A DNA stretch of 64,000 bases, taken from positions 62,001 through 126,000 of the forward strand of contig NZ_JAHESF010000003.1 of the NCBI RefSeq assembly GCF_018598225.1. Direction: 5' to 3'. Position numbers and translations under genes: made by a program. The DNA comes from Chryseosolibacter histidinae. Lineage in GTDB: Bacteria; Bacteroidota; Bacteroidia; Cytophagales; Cyclobacteriaceae. Positions within the stretch are counted from its first letter, which is position 1. Every line of letters starts with the position of its first letter. The notes beneath the pieces were generated by a model, which saw only the letters and a program-made list of their open reading frames with translations, was not told the origin of the DNA and searched no databases. Shown here in pieces: positions 26,329 through 34,985 of the stretch.

Positions 26329-27810
26329 ATGAGTGATGCCACTTGTGATGTAGCCATTGTGGGATGTGGAATTGCAGGCATGGCTACTGCGCTGCGATTA
26401 CAAGCAAAGGGATATGCAACCATCATTCTCGAAGCACATGGCCAGCCAGGCGGTTGTGCAGGCTTCTATACAAAAAAGGGTTTTTCCTTCGATGTGGGTG
26501 CCACCACGCTGGTTGATTTTGAGCTTAACGGCGTGGGTGGAGAGCTGTTCCAATCTGTGGGAATATCGATTCCTGAATCCGAAAAGCTCGACTATAAGCT
26601 GTGGCTTCCAGACAGGGAGGTTCACATGTATCACGATCGCGAAAAATGGAATCGCGAGCGGTTAGCCAAATTCGGAACCAGTACCGACCACATAGCTTTC
26701 TGGAAGTTCATCGACCACCTGGCTGACGTGTTCTGGAATGCAAGCCGTACAGGAATCAAGTTACCTGTTCAAAACCTGGCCGATATCGTGAATAGCGTTC
26801 GCTGCGTTGGTGCTAGGAACTTACCGCTCACCCGGTATCTCAACTGGACCTTTCTTGATGCGCTGAAGAAATTCAATCTCGAACATGATGTCCCCCTGCG
26901 TTCCGCCATGGGTATGCTGATTGAAGATACCGTTCACAGCTCGGTGGAACAGGCGCCGTTGATCAATGCGGCGCTCGGCATCACCATCAGAGGTGCTGGC
27001 TTAAGAAGGGCACAAGGTGGAATGAAAGGTTTATGGGATCACCTCGTGCAAGCGTATCACAGCATGGGTGGCAGGCTCCTGCTCGGAAATCGTGTAATGC
27101 AGATCGGCCTCAGCAAAGGTGTGTATGATCTTCAGAGTAATAAAGGTAGATACAGGGCAGCGCAAGTAGTGAGCGCGTTGCCTTTAGACGTTACACATGA
27201 TATTGTCAAGGGACAGCTGAAGAAACGTTTTAAAAAATATCTCTCGGCAGCAGCGGAAAAACGCGGCGGTGCCATTGTTGTTTTTCTCGGTGTACCGGAA
27301 GAAGAAGTAACAAACCAGGAGCTTACGCACCATCAGCTAATGTACAATTACAACACGCCGTTGGGAGACGGCAATAATATGTTCGTCTCCGTGTCATCGC
27401 CTGGTGATCTTAAAAGCGCTCCCGACGGATACCGGGCCGTTATGATATCAACCCATTGCAACCTGGATGAATGGCAGAACCTCGATGATGTTTCTTATTC
27501 CATCAAAAAGCAGGAGGCAGGTGAACAGTTGGTTAACCTGGCCAGAAAAATTTATCCGGACCTCGGAATGCGACCTGTTGTTTATGAAGTAGGAACGCCA
27601 CGCACTTATTACAAATACACCGGAAGAAGAGATGGAGCTGTGGGCGGCATCAAACAAACCATAACGAATTCAAACCTGAGGGCCATTCCTCATGATATCG
27701 GCATCCCGAACTTCCGGCTTGTGGGTGACACAACATGGCCTGGCCTCGGAACGGTTGCCTGTATTTTAGGAAGCAGGATTGTTGCTGAGCAGATCCAAAA
27801 AGGTAACTGA
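26329..27810 (+). CDS. CrtI/CrtD-like FAD-dependent desaturase or isomerase
   Basis: This 493-residue protein has an N-terminal FAD motif (DVAIVGCGIAGMATALRLQAKG) with the phytoene-desaturase follow-on PGGCAGFYTKKGFSFDVGATTL, and a C-terminal dinucleotide-binding end (LVGDTTWPGLGTVACILGSRIVAEQI). The whole pattern is that of the CrtI/CrtD/CrtISO group, which adds or moves double bonds in carotenoids or related isoprenoids. No other carotenoid gene is nearby, so the exact substrate is open; relatives also include retinol saturases. It starts at ATG 26329, eight bases after the lipoprotein gene, and ends with a plain stop at 27810. Confidence 0.75.
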   Translation: MSDATCDVAIVGCGIAGMATALRLQAKGYATIILEAHGQPGGCAGFYTKKGFSFDVGATTLVDFELNGVGGELFQSVGISIPESEKLDYKLWLPDREVHMYHDREKWNRERLAKFGTSTDHIAFWKFIDHLADVFWNASRTGIKLPVQNLADIVNSVRCVGARNLPLTRYLNWTFLDALKKFNLEHDVPLRSAMGMLIEDTVHSSVEQAPLINAALGITIRGAGLRRAQGGMKGLWDHLVQAYHSMGGRLLLGNRVMQIGLSKGVYDLQSNKGRYRAAQVVSALPLDVTHDIVKGQLKKRFKKYLSAAAEKRGGAIVVFLGVPEEEVTNQELTHHQLMYNYNTPLGDGNNMFVSVSSPGDLKSAPDGYRAVMISTHCNLDEWQNLDDVSYSIKKQEAGEQLVNLARKIYPDLGMRPVVYEVGTPRTYYKYTGRRDGAVGGIKQTITNSNLRAIPHDIGIPNFRLVGDTTWPGLGTVACILGSRIVAEQIQKGN

Positions 27811-28008
27811 CGCACCTTTTTACTTTATAAACCCACTAACGCGCACCGAATTTCACGGGCAACACCATCCCCGTCTCCACTGGTATAAACACCTGACCTG
27901 AAACATCTTTTTTCTGCAGGCCTGGCTTCTGTCATCATTATTTGGGACAAAAATGCAGAATTCTCTCCTCATTCAGGAATGTTCATCAGACGACAGCCTG
28001 GTTTTGCC

Positions 28009-28016
28009 TATATTTG
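28009..28016 (+). promoter_or_regulatory. Possible -7 promoter element (TATATTTG)
   Basis: TATATTTG exactly fits TAnnTTTG and ends 25 bases before the ATG of the MCE lipoprotein gene. The expected upstream TTG is weak. Confidence 0.4.
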
Positions 28017-28041
28017 ATATACACCTATCGCCTTACGGATA

Positions 28042-28515
28042 ATGAAAAAGATGTTGACATACTTTTTACTTTTAACGCTGATCAGCTGCTCGGATTCTGA
28101 ATATTACAAAGTTCAATTTGACAATGTCGACCAGTTAACAGAGGGCGATAAAGTGATTCTGAAAGGACTTGAAGTTGGCCAGGTAAAGGACCTGGTAATT
28201 GACAATGAAAAGAAAGTGTTAGCAACAATTTGGGTCGGGCGAGGTATTAAACTGACAAAAGGTTCGACCTTCACAATACACTCAGAGATCTTGGAAAAAC
28301 ACATTGAAATCGGCCTTTCAGACAGTCAGGAGCTTATGGACACTGACGAAATTCAAACAGGTTATGTTCAACCGCCCGACTCGACGGAATTTAGAAAACT
28401 GACCGCTGCAGAGTGGGACAGCCTTGTAAAGCATAACCCGGCTTATAGACTCGCAGACACATTGATGATGATATTTAGAAAAATATCGAAAGATTCGACA
28501 ACAATGAAACAGTGA
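28042..28515 (+). CDS. Lipoprotein with a single MCE/MlaD domain
   Basis: This 157-residue protein has a lipoprotein signal (MKKMLTYFLLLTLISC, Cys16) followed at once by an MCE domain (YKVQFDNVDQLTEGDKVILKGLEVGQVKDLVI, about 22-53; IHSEILEKHIEIGLSDS, about 81-97). MCE proteins such as MlaD carry lipids across the periplasm as rings. They normally have a membrane helix and sit beside MlaE/MlaF transporter genes. Here there is neither: the domain is anchored by lipid, and no transporter gene is near. It may attach to another ring or work alone at the outer or inner membrane. A tail of about 40 residues follows the domain. The family is fairly clear, the role is not. Confidence 0.75.
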   Translation: MKKMLTYFLLLTLISCSDSEYYKVQFDNVDQLTEGDKVILKGLEVGQVKDLVIDNEKKVLATIWVGRGIKLTKGSTFTIHSEILEKHIEIGLSDSQELMDTDEIQTGYVQPPDSTEFRKLTAAEWDSLVKHNPAYRLADTLMMIFRKISKDSTTMKQ

Positions 28516-28587
28516 AGGGATCGCTGTCACAGTACGCTTGAGTAAATTATAGTCTGGTTTCAAAAGACGTTTTGCCACGTTCGACAT

Positions 28588-28965
28588 ATGGAACAACCTG
28601 ACGAACAAACGATCGACCACTTCTGGTATATGCGTCCCGTGTTCTTTGTCGCGGACATTCAACGCGCCATTGAGTTCTATGTCGATCAGCTGGGTTTCAA
28701 AAAGAAATGGCACGAAGCAGACGGCAAGGGCACCGTATGCCAGGTAGACCGAGGGAGCTGCGAGATCATTTTATGCCAGGATGCTACACGCGATGACCGG
28801 AGCCGTGTGTTCCTCGAGCTATCACGCGCGGCGGTGGATCAGCTGCTGAAGGAAGTGGCCGAGCGTTCCATCCCAACCAAAAGATCATGGTGGGGCTACG
28901 AGGTGCTTCAAATTGACGACCCCGACGGCAACGAGCTGCTTGTTTGCCTCGAAAATCTTCTGTGA
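28588..28965 (+). CDS. VOC-superfamily glyoxalase/bleomycin-resistance protein
   Basis: This 125-residue protein has the VOC fold: MRPVFFVADIQRAIEFYVDQLGFKKKWHE at the start and VLQIDDPDGNELLVCL at the end, which is the classic closing strand with the metal-ligand Glu (NELLVC). A middle segment SCEIILCQDATRDDRSRVFLEL also fits. It is the second VOC gene in the window, not close in sequence to the one at 14443. Function cannot be told from sequence alone; resistance, isomerase and lyase roles are all known in the superfamily. The gene stands alone and is followed by a dispersed repeat. Confidence 0.8.
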   Translation: MEQPDEQTIDHFWYMRPVFFVADIQRAIEFYVDQLGFKKKWHEADGKGTVCQVDRGSCEIILCQDATRDDRSRVFLELSRAAVDQLLKEVAERSIPTKRSWWGYEVLQIDDPDGNELLVCLENLL

Positions 28966-28979
28966 GTCCTAAATGCATT

Positions 28980-29067
28980 TCCCGCAGATCACGCTGTCCC
29001 GATAGCTATCGGGATTCGCAGATCCCTTTGAAGATCATTTCTGCGTAAATCTGCGGAATCTGCGGGA
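28980..29067. repeat. Dispersed palindromic intergenic repeat, copy 2
   Basis: Perfect 10-base terminal inverted repeats, TCCCGCAGAT (28980-28989) and ATCTGCGGGA (29058-29067), enclose an 18-base perfect palindrome TCCCGATAGCTATCGGGA (28997-29014). Upstream flank ATGCATT is also shared with copy 1 at 7338-7424. It lies between two convergent genes (VOC protein and SpoIIE phosphatase). Confidence 0.75.
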
Positions 29068-29076
29068 CACAACACA

Positions 29077-30867
29077 TCACATCGGTTCCAATCTCAATCC
29101 CATCACCAGGATATCATCGGTCTGCTCGCGATTGCCCTTCCATCCCTCGATCGTGTCCTGAAGAATGCGCATCTGCTCGTACATCGGTTTGTGGTGGATT
29201 TCCAGCAGCAGCTGGTTCAAACGTTTCGACATGAACTTTGTGTCGTCTTTACCGCCAAACTGATCTTTATAACCATCCGAGAAAAGATAGATCACCGTAG
29301 GCTTGTCGATCACGATCTCGTTTTTCCTGAACAGGAATTGTTTCTTGTGCCTCCTGCCTCCTATGGAATGGATATCTCCTTTGACCTGGTGCAGCGCCTG
29401 GTTCTGAATATACACCAGGGGATTTTTGGCGCCCGAGAACTCGAGTGTTCTTCTGCCGGGCCGATAGATGCATAGTGCCACATCCATTCCATCGTTGTTC
29501 CCGGAAACTTCCTGCTTGAGCGCTGTGCGGATCTCGAGATCGAGCGCATCCAGGATCAAATTGGTTTCTGTGATGCCGCGGTTAATGATACCGTTCAACG
29601 CATTGATGCCGATCATCGACATAAAGGCGCCGGGCACACCATGCCCGGTGCAATCCACGGCAGCAAAGGCAATGTCAGCCTGGCGTGACTGTGTGGTCCT
29701 GATATCCGAAAACCAGTAGAAATCACCACTCACGGTATCGCGTGGTTTGAAAAGCACAAAAGCGTTTTCGAAGATCCCGGGATGCTGTTCCGTCTTCGGC
29801 AGCATAGCCTCCTGGATCCGTTTGGCATAGTTGATACTGCTCCGGATGTTCTTATTCTGCTGCGCTATCTTTTTATTATCGTTGCTCTTTTTGCGATAGC
29901 TGATGATCAATACGGCAATCAACGCCAACGACAACAAAATTCCCGTGGCGACAAAATTCCGGACCAGTGCTTCGTTCTCGAGCTTCACTTCCTGCTCCCT
30001 GATCCGCGTGTCAGCCAGCTCTTTATCTTTTTGTAGCAGGTCGATCTCCATCTGGCGGCTTCGGGAGATCTCTTCAGTGATCTTCAGGGAATCAGTCGTA
30101 GCGCGAAGCGAACCTTCGATCTTGCGCAGCGAATCGTTGAAGATCGCCAGCTTCTTTGTCTGCTCTGACAGCTTCGACTGCGTGGAACGTTTTTCCAAGC
30201 CCTCTTTTTCGATGCGTTGCTTCAGCTCCTTTACCTCACGTTTCTTGAGCTCTTCATTATACTTCGCCGTGATCAGAACGTTGTACTGTGTGTAATACTC
30301 GGCGGCTTTTTTATGATTGCCCAGCTTTTCATAATACCCTGCCAGCAACTGATAACACTTTTGCTGGAGCGTGGGATCATGTTCAACGATCGCTATAGAC
30401 AAGGCTTCTTCCCCATATTCGATCGATCGCTTGTAACGCTCAAGTAATCCATAACCTGCAGCAACATTGATGAGTTGCTCCTTGATGTGTGCGCTCTCTT
30501 TTCGTTGTCGTGCAATAAGCAGGGCCTCCTGGTAGTGCTCCACAGCTTTTGAGTATTTCTTAAGCTCCAGGTTACAGGCTCCGAGCTGATCGAAGACCGT
30601 ATATTGCATCGAAGCATCGCCGGCTTTCTTTGTATAGGTCAGTGACTGATCCAGGTAATCGAGGGCGTTATCCAGGTCTTTCGCCTCCTTATAAAGACCC
30701 GCCAGCTCGTATGCATACTGCGCCGATCTTTTGTGATCCTTATTTTTTATCGCCTGCTCATAAAGCTTCACCAGCTCGGCCACCTGTGATGACTGCTGAC
30801 TCCTGGCCGGGATCATAAGGCCGAATAAGAAGAAAAAAATGAACGTAAAGTATCTCGCGTCTGCCAA
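29077..30867 (-). CDS. TPR sensor with SpoIIE-type protein phosphatase domain
   Basis: This 596-residue protein has a signal peptide (ending ARSQ), a run of TPR repeats (about 30-205), a long coiled coil (205-300), one membrane helix (FVATGILLSLALIAVLIISY, about 303-322) and a C-terminal SpoIIE/PP2C-like phosphatase (about 360-595). The phosphatase shows FKPRDTVSGDFYW, AVDCTGHGVPGAFMSMIG, FSDGYKDQFGG and QTDDILV, with the metal-binding acidic residues in place. The layout places the TPR part in the periplasm and the phosphatase in the cytoplasm. Targets are usually anti-sigma or anti-anti-sigma proteins, but none is nearby. The start is an unusual TTG at 30867: the upstream frame is closed by a stop 22 bases before it, and the next Met would cut into the signal peptide. 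Confidence 0.88.
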   Translation of the reverse strand: MADARYFTFIFFFLFGLMIPARSQQSSQVAELVKLYEQAIKNKDHKRSAQYAYELAGLYKEAKDLDNALDYLDQSLTYTKKAGDASMQYTVFDQLGACNLELKKYSKAVEHYQEALLIARQRKESAHIKEQLINVAAGYGLLERYKRSIEYGEEALSIAIVEHDPTLQQKCYQLLAGYYEKLGNHKKAAEYYTQYNVLITAKYNEELKKREVKELKQRIEKEGLEKRSTQSKLSEQTKKLAIFNDSLRKIEGSLRATTDSLKITEEISRSRQMEIDLLQKDKELADTRIREQEVKLENEALVRNFVATGILLSLALIAVLIISYRKKSNDNKKIAQQNKNIRSSINYAKRIQEAMLPKTEQHPGIFENAFVLFKPRDTVSGDFYWFSDIRTTQSRQADIAFAAVDCTGHGVPGAFMSMIGINALNGIINRGITETNLILDALDLEIRTALKQEVSGNNDGMDVALCIYRPGRRTLEFSGAKNPLVYIQNQALHQVKGDIHSIGGRRHKKQFLFRKNEIVIDKPTVIYLFSDGYKDQFGGKDDTKFMSKRLNQLLLEIHHKPMYEQMRILQDTIEGWKGNREQTDDILVMGLRLEPM

Positions 30868-31220
30868 GGTAAAATAGTATCTGGCCGGCTACACGAATGA
30901 TAGCACGGCAATCATCTGGCAATTTTATGAAGTTCTGCAGGATGGTTCCGTTACCAACAGGGCGAAACCTTACATCAGCAAGGTGTGACGTTCCGTTAGT
31001 GCTCAATGTAAACCCCGGTTGAGTTTTGAAACCACGCAGGTGCTATTGAAACCTGCTCGAAAAAGGGTACGCCATGATCAACGTAGAGGCTCCTTGCCGC
31101 CTAATGGATGCATACACCGGGGTATGGCCTTTAAAATGAATGTGTTACGCCCTATTTTCCTCCTGGCGGATGTAGCCTCACTATTGTTTTTTCTCATGCT
31201 TCTCATTAGCTTCGGAAACC
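30868..31220. other. Divergent gene-free stretch
   Basis: About 350 bases separate the divergent SpoIIE and DUF4350-like genes and must contain both promoters. A rightward frame at 31136-31318 starts with a hydrophobic MNVLRPIFLLADV stretch but overlaps the next gene by about 100 bases, so I do not take it as real. I see no repeat or terminator. Confidence 0.45.
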
Positions 31221-32135
31221 ATGCAAAACCCAAAAGTTACCCTCCTTCTCCTGGTCGCGGTCGCGTACACAACGCTCGCCAGCGCACAACAGGTTGCCGA
31301 CACGTTGTTCAACCCTGAAATTGTACGACCTGCATACGCAAAAGCACAAGGCCCCGCGGTGCTCATAGACGAGGCGCATAGCAATTTTCATACGGTGAAA
31401 GGAAGGTTTAAACCGTTTGCACGTGTGCTGGAGAAAGATGGCTACGTGGTGGGCGGCTTTTCTCAGCCGTTCACAAATGAAGGCCTTACAGCGGCAAAGA
31501 TCCTTGTCATCGCCAATGCACTACACCCCGATAACGGTGAAAACTGGAGCTTGCCGACACCGTCAGCGTTTACAGATGCCGAAATAGAAGCATTGAATGC
31601 CTGGGTGAAAAAAGGTGGCGCCCTGTTTCTCATAGCCGATCACATGCCGTTTCCCGGTGCTGCCGAAAAACTGGCGGCTTCGTTTGGATTCAGGTTCCTG
31701 AATGGATTTGCCATGAAAAAGAAAGCAGGCAAAGATCTCTTCACGCCCGGAAAAGGCCTGATGACAAACGCCCTCACGAATGGCAGAGACAAGACCGAAA
31801 AAATCGCATCCCTGCAGACGTTCACGGGCCAGGCTTTTGAGATCCCTCAAAACGCCACACCCGTTGTGGTGCTGTCGTCTGACTATGAGATCAAGTTGCC
31901 CCAAACAGCCTGGGAGTTTGAGAAGAATACACAGGTTGTATCAGCAGAGAATCTTGTTCAGGGAGCTTACATGAAATACGGTGCCGGAAGAGTGGTGGTG
32001 TTTGGTGAAGCTGCGATGTTCACCGCCCAGCTACAACGTGGTAAAAATAAAATGGGAATGAACGCCCCCAGCGCATCGCAGAACGCACAATTCCTGCTGA
32101 ATACAATTCACTGGTTGGATGGGATTATAAAGTAA
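31221..32135 (+). CDS. Secreted DUF4350-like protein, second copy
   Basis: This 304-residue protein has a signal peptide (MQNPKVTLLLLVAVAYTTLASAQ). The mature part contains VLIDEAHSNFHTVKGRFKPFARVLEKDGY, ILVIANAL and LNAWVKKGGALFLIADHMPFPG, then a C-terminal strand pattern (AGRVVVFGEAAMFTAQL). This is the DUF4350/GldG-like amidotransferase fold and is distantly similar to the protein at 1035-1790. The conserved phrase D-AH-N and the ADHMPFPGAAEKLA loop suggest ligand binding, but no enzyme is known to me. It is a single gene in its orientation, with a gene pointing the other way downstream. Confidence 0.75.
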   Translation: MQNPKVTLLLLVAVAYTTLASAQQVADTLFNPEIVRPAYAKAQGPAVLIDEAHSNFHTVKGRFKPFARVLEKDGYVVGGFSQPFTNEGLTAAKILVIANALHPDNGENWSLPTPSAFTDAEIEALNAWVKKGGALFLIADHMPFPGAAEKLAASFGFRFLNGFAMKKKAGKDLFTPGKGLMTNALTNGRDKTEKIASLQTFTGQAFEIPQNATPVVVLSSDYEIKLPQTAWEFEKNTQVVSAENLVQGAYMKYGAGRVVVFGEAAMFTAQLQRGKNKMGMNAPSASQNAQFLLNTIHWLDGIIK

Positions 32136-32206
32136 GTTACTTTTTCTTCTTTACCCGCTCAGGCGGTAACGCAACTCAGTCCTGAAGTTAGATTTGAGAA
32201 TTCAAA

Positions 32207-33238
32207 TTACTCTTCAAGATCACTGATTTTAAAAGTCTTTCGCTCTAGTGTTTTTAAATTATCACCAGTGAGATCAATTTCGCAAACAGGCAAATTCTTT
32301 CGATTCCTGAAGAAAATTACTTTCTTGCCATTCGGGTGAATATTAGGTGCATGACCTCCTGAAAATATTTTTTTTAGATTCGCTCCATTTTCCTCCATTA
32401 CGTACAATTCCTCGTTCGCCACAAAAACGATCCTGTTGCTTGCCTTCGACCACTCTGCGCTTGATAGATCTTTTAGCTTCCTGGTCAATACAGTCTTGTT
32501 ACCCGTTTCTATGTTGAACCTTACCAGTACAACATTGTTGTAGTCTGGATAAACCGTTGTTTCAACCACCTCTCTTGCTAGGATCTCCTTTCCATCCGGT
32601 GACCAGGCATAAAAGTCGAATCTATTTCCATCCAACGAAAAAACTACTCTTTTGGAGAAAAACTCCATTATCTCAAGAATCACCTCATCCGTGGGTAAAT
32701 GTTTAAAGTATACCAGGTAATTGCTGCCGGGAGACCATTTGGGATGAAGATATTCCTCCAACGGATCTCGCGCTAGAAGTTTACGTGTAACACCATTTTT
32801 TAAATAGTAAAGCTTATAGGGTTCACCCTTGGCACTATAGTAGGCAACAATACTGTCATCAGGCGAGATATCTGGATAAAAGTCTGCCCAGCCTGACTCA
32901 AGTGACAACAATTTGCTTGTTCCATCATTTAAAAAATACCTGAATATTTTAAGAATACCTGAACTGTCTTTGGCAGTGTATACTATACTTTCACCGTCAT
33001 GTGACCAAGTAAATGTGTTCTGTGCTTCTTGAATGACCCGCGTCGAATCATTCACTTTTATAACAAGGCCTGAACGCGCAATAAAAGCATAGCCATCACC
33101 CCGTGGACGCCATTTAGGAACAGGCCCAGAAAACACATCAGCAAATTCATTCGCGTTGACAATTCCACCGCTTTCCTGCTGGGAAAACAAAAAATGAAAT
33201 GGCAGAATAAGAACGATTGTAAGTAACACGATCCGCAT
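32207..33238 (-). CDS. Secreted TolB-like beta-propeller protein
   Basis: This protein of about 343 residues has a signal peptide (MRIVLLTIVLILPFHFLFSQ) and then repeated WD40-like PD40 motifs: PVPKWRPRGDGYAFIA, NTFTWSHDGESIVYTA, WADFYPDISPDDSIVAYYS, LHPKWSPGSNYLVYF and FDFYAWSPDGKEIL. These form a six- or seven-bladed propeller, as in TolB, with about six repeats visible. Such proteins bind partners in the periplasm or lie at the surface, and no partner is evident here. The start at ATG 33238 is preferred over a TTG at 33247 three codons earlier. Flanking genes are unrelated, and the gene probably has its own promoter in the 110-base gap before the rhomboid locus. Confidence 0.7.
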   Translation of the reverse strand: MRIVLLTIVLILPFHFLFSQQESGGIVNANEFADVFSGPVPKWRPRGDGYAFIARSGLVIKVNDSTRVIQEAQNTFTWSHDGESIVYTAKDSSGILKIFRYFLNDGTSKLLSLESGWADFYPDISPDDSIVAYYSAKGEPYKLYYLKNGVTRKLLARDPLEEYLHPKWSPGSNYLVYFKHLPTDEVILEIMEFFSKRVVFSLDGNRFDFYAWSPDGKEILAREVVETTVYPDYNNVVLVRFNIETGNKTVLTRKLKDLSSAEWSKASNRIVFVANEELYVMEENGANLKKIFSGGHAPNIHPNGKKVIFFRNRKNLPVCEIDLTGDNLKTLERKTFKISDLEE

Positions 33239-33353
33239 AGCTGGCAAAGAAACTTAAATTGCGATCATTTCCTATCAAAAAATTCTTTCATCAAAGCATC
33301 TTTCGAAGATTTCGTATTTTACCAGAATTTTTAGAAACCTTCATCAACGGACA

Positions 33354-34941
33354 ATGAACGCTTACGCTGTTAAGATGAGGCACATCATGCCTGTGTTCTT
33401 ATATGTCACCATTGGATCATTGATCGGTCTGTGCATGATCAGGTATATCTTTGCGATCCAGACCGAGGTCCTGGACTTCAAGCAGGAAGTCTGGGAGATT
33501 TGGATACCCATAGTCTTTCCATGGATCCCGATCACGATCTGGCTCCGTCCCCGGTTTCGGATTCTAATATTTAGAAAAGAAAGTGACCGGAAGCAGTTCC
33601 TGTTCCAGATGCTAACCTGGATCACAATGGCAGCATCCATGGTTATATCACAAATGTATCTAACCACGGCGAGCGGCACGTTACAGGATGCGTCATACAT
33701 CGAAGAGTTGGACAGCATGGACCGGAGCAGGTACTACCGGATCAGGTCATTTGAAACTTTAACGTCTTATGGCTCATACGACGCCGACATACACGCCAGC
33801 GGAAAACACAACGAATATCTCAATTTCCACTTGTATTTCGTATGCCCGATCGTGCGCGACACAGTCAGACCACCTGAGGAATTTAAATATTGGTATGGCG
33901 TATCATTCAAGAAGCAGATCAGCAATCGGCTCAGCGCCGATGAAAAAGAACTCGAATATAATTCCTTTACGAAAGAGTGTATTCAAAAGATGAACGCATT
34001 TCAATTTCACGATGTCAGCTATTTCGAACGACTTCCAAACAATGAAGACAGAGATGGGTATTTAGGCGCAGTCGCCAACATCACGAAGCGTGAAGATAAC
34101 AACGTGGTCATCCTGGAACCCAAGCAGGGATCTTTTGAAAACAGGAACGGCAATAAGCTGACCTGGATCTTTGGATCTTATCTCATAGGCACAACCGTTA
34201 TTCTTCTGCTACTGCTCTGGCCCAGGCTAAGCAAAGTTGAACTGGAAAGACAGTGGCGCGGAAAAAAGCCACAAAAAGACGAAGTAGTCGATATGCTAAA
34301 ATTCCTCATACCCAAACATCCTCATTTCGTAACGTCTGTTATTCTTGATCTGAACATTCTCGTTTTTATCGTCATGATACTGGCCGGTGTTCACATTATT
34401 TTCCCCGAACGGCTTAGAGCTTTTGGAATGGGGTGCCAACCGGAGAACAGAAACAACCGGAGGTGACTGGTGGCGGTTGATCACAAGTATGTTCTTACAC
34501 GGAGGCATTATGCATCTTATTTTCAATATATACGCGCTTGTACTGGCATCTATATTTATCGAACCGGTGATAGGCACTGTGCGGTACGCCATCCTTTACT
34601 TCGTTTCAGGGATTGCCGGAAGCATTGCCAGTATCATGTGGTATGAAAACACGGTCAGCGTAGGCGCATCCGGAGCGATCTTCGGACTCTTCGGTGCTGT
34701 GCTTGCCGCAGTTCTCTCGGGAGCTATGGGAAAAGACGGAAAAAGGCTGATTCTCCTATTTTTTGGTCCTTACGTTGTGATCAATCTGCTGATGGGACTC
34801 GCAGGAGGTATAGACAATGCTGCACACATTGGCGGACTGGTAACAGGAGCAGTTGTTGCTTTGATTATCCACCAAACCATGAAACCTGCGTCAGATGAGA
34901 ATTCAAGTGGCGGTGATCTGCATCCCCAAGAACGGCCTTAG
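33354..34941 (+). pseudogene. Rhomboid-family protease gene interrupted by a frameshift
   Basis: Two overlapping frames make one protein family. The first (33354-34466, 370 residues) holds an N-terminal membrane region (helices near 11-31 and 45-60), a loop domain, a helix near 271-291, and the first rhomboid helix (VILDLNILVFIVMILAG). It then runs out of frame and stops. The second (from about 34387 to 34941) continues with ELLEWGANRRTETTGGDWWRLITSMFLHGGIMHLIFNIYAL, the catalytic GASGAIFG serine and the AAHIGG histidine. In related Bacteroidota proteins these parts form one chain of about 520 residues. The switch must occur near 34401-34410 in ATTATTTTCCCCG; removing one base from the T4 or C4 run restores the full frame. 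So the gene is either inactivated, or the base run is a sequencing error, or frameshifting occurs. Confidence 0.75.
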
Positions 34942-34985
34942 CCTCACCAATGAAAGAGCTCCACAAAAGGGGAACTGAAGGACTC

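Noticed and set aside
31136-31318. Hydrophobic start MNVLRPIFLLADV as a small membrane protein gene
   Set aside because: The frame overlaps the next gene by about 100 bases and its C-terminal part is Arg/Pro-rich out-of-frame sequence of that gene.
32130-32145. AAAGTAA-G-TTACTTT as a terminator after the second DUF4350-like gene
   Set aside because: The loop would be a single base, which cannot form a normal hairpin.
33354-34941. Programmed +1 frameshift as the standard reading of the rhomboid gene
   Set aside because: The T4/C4 run is short and there is no clear stimulatory stem or rare codon; a plain indel is simpler. I keep it only as a listed possibility.
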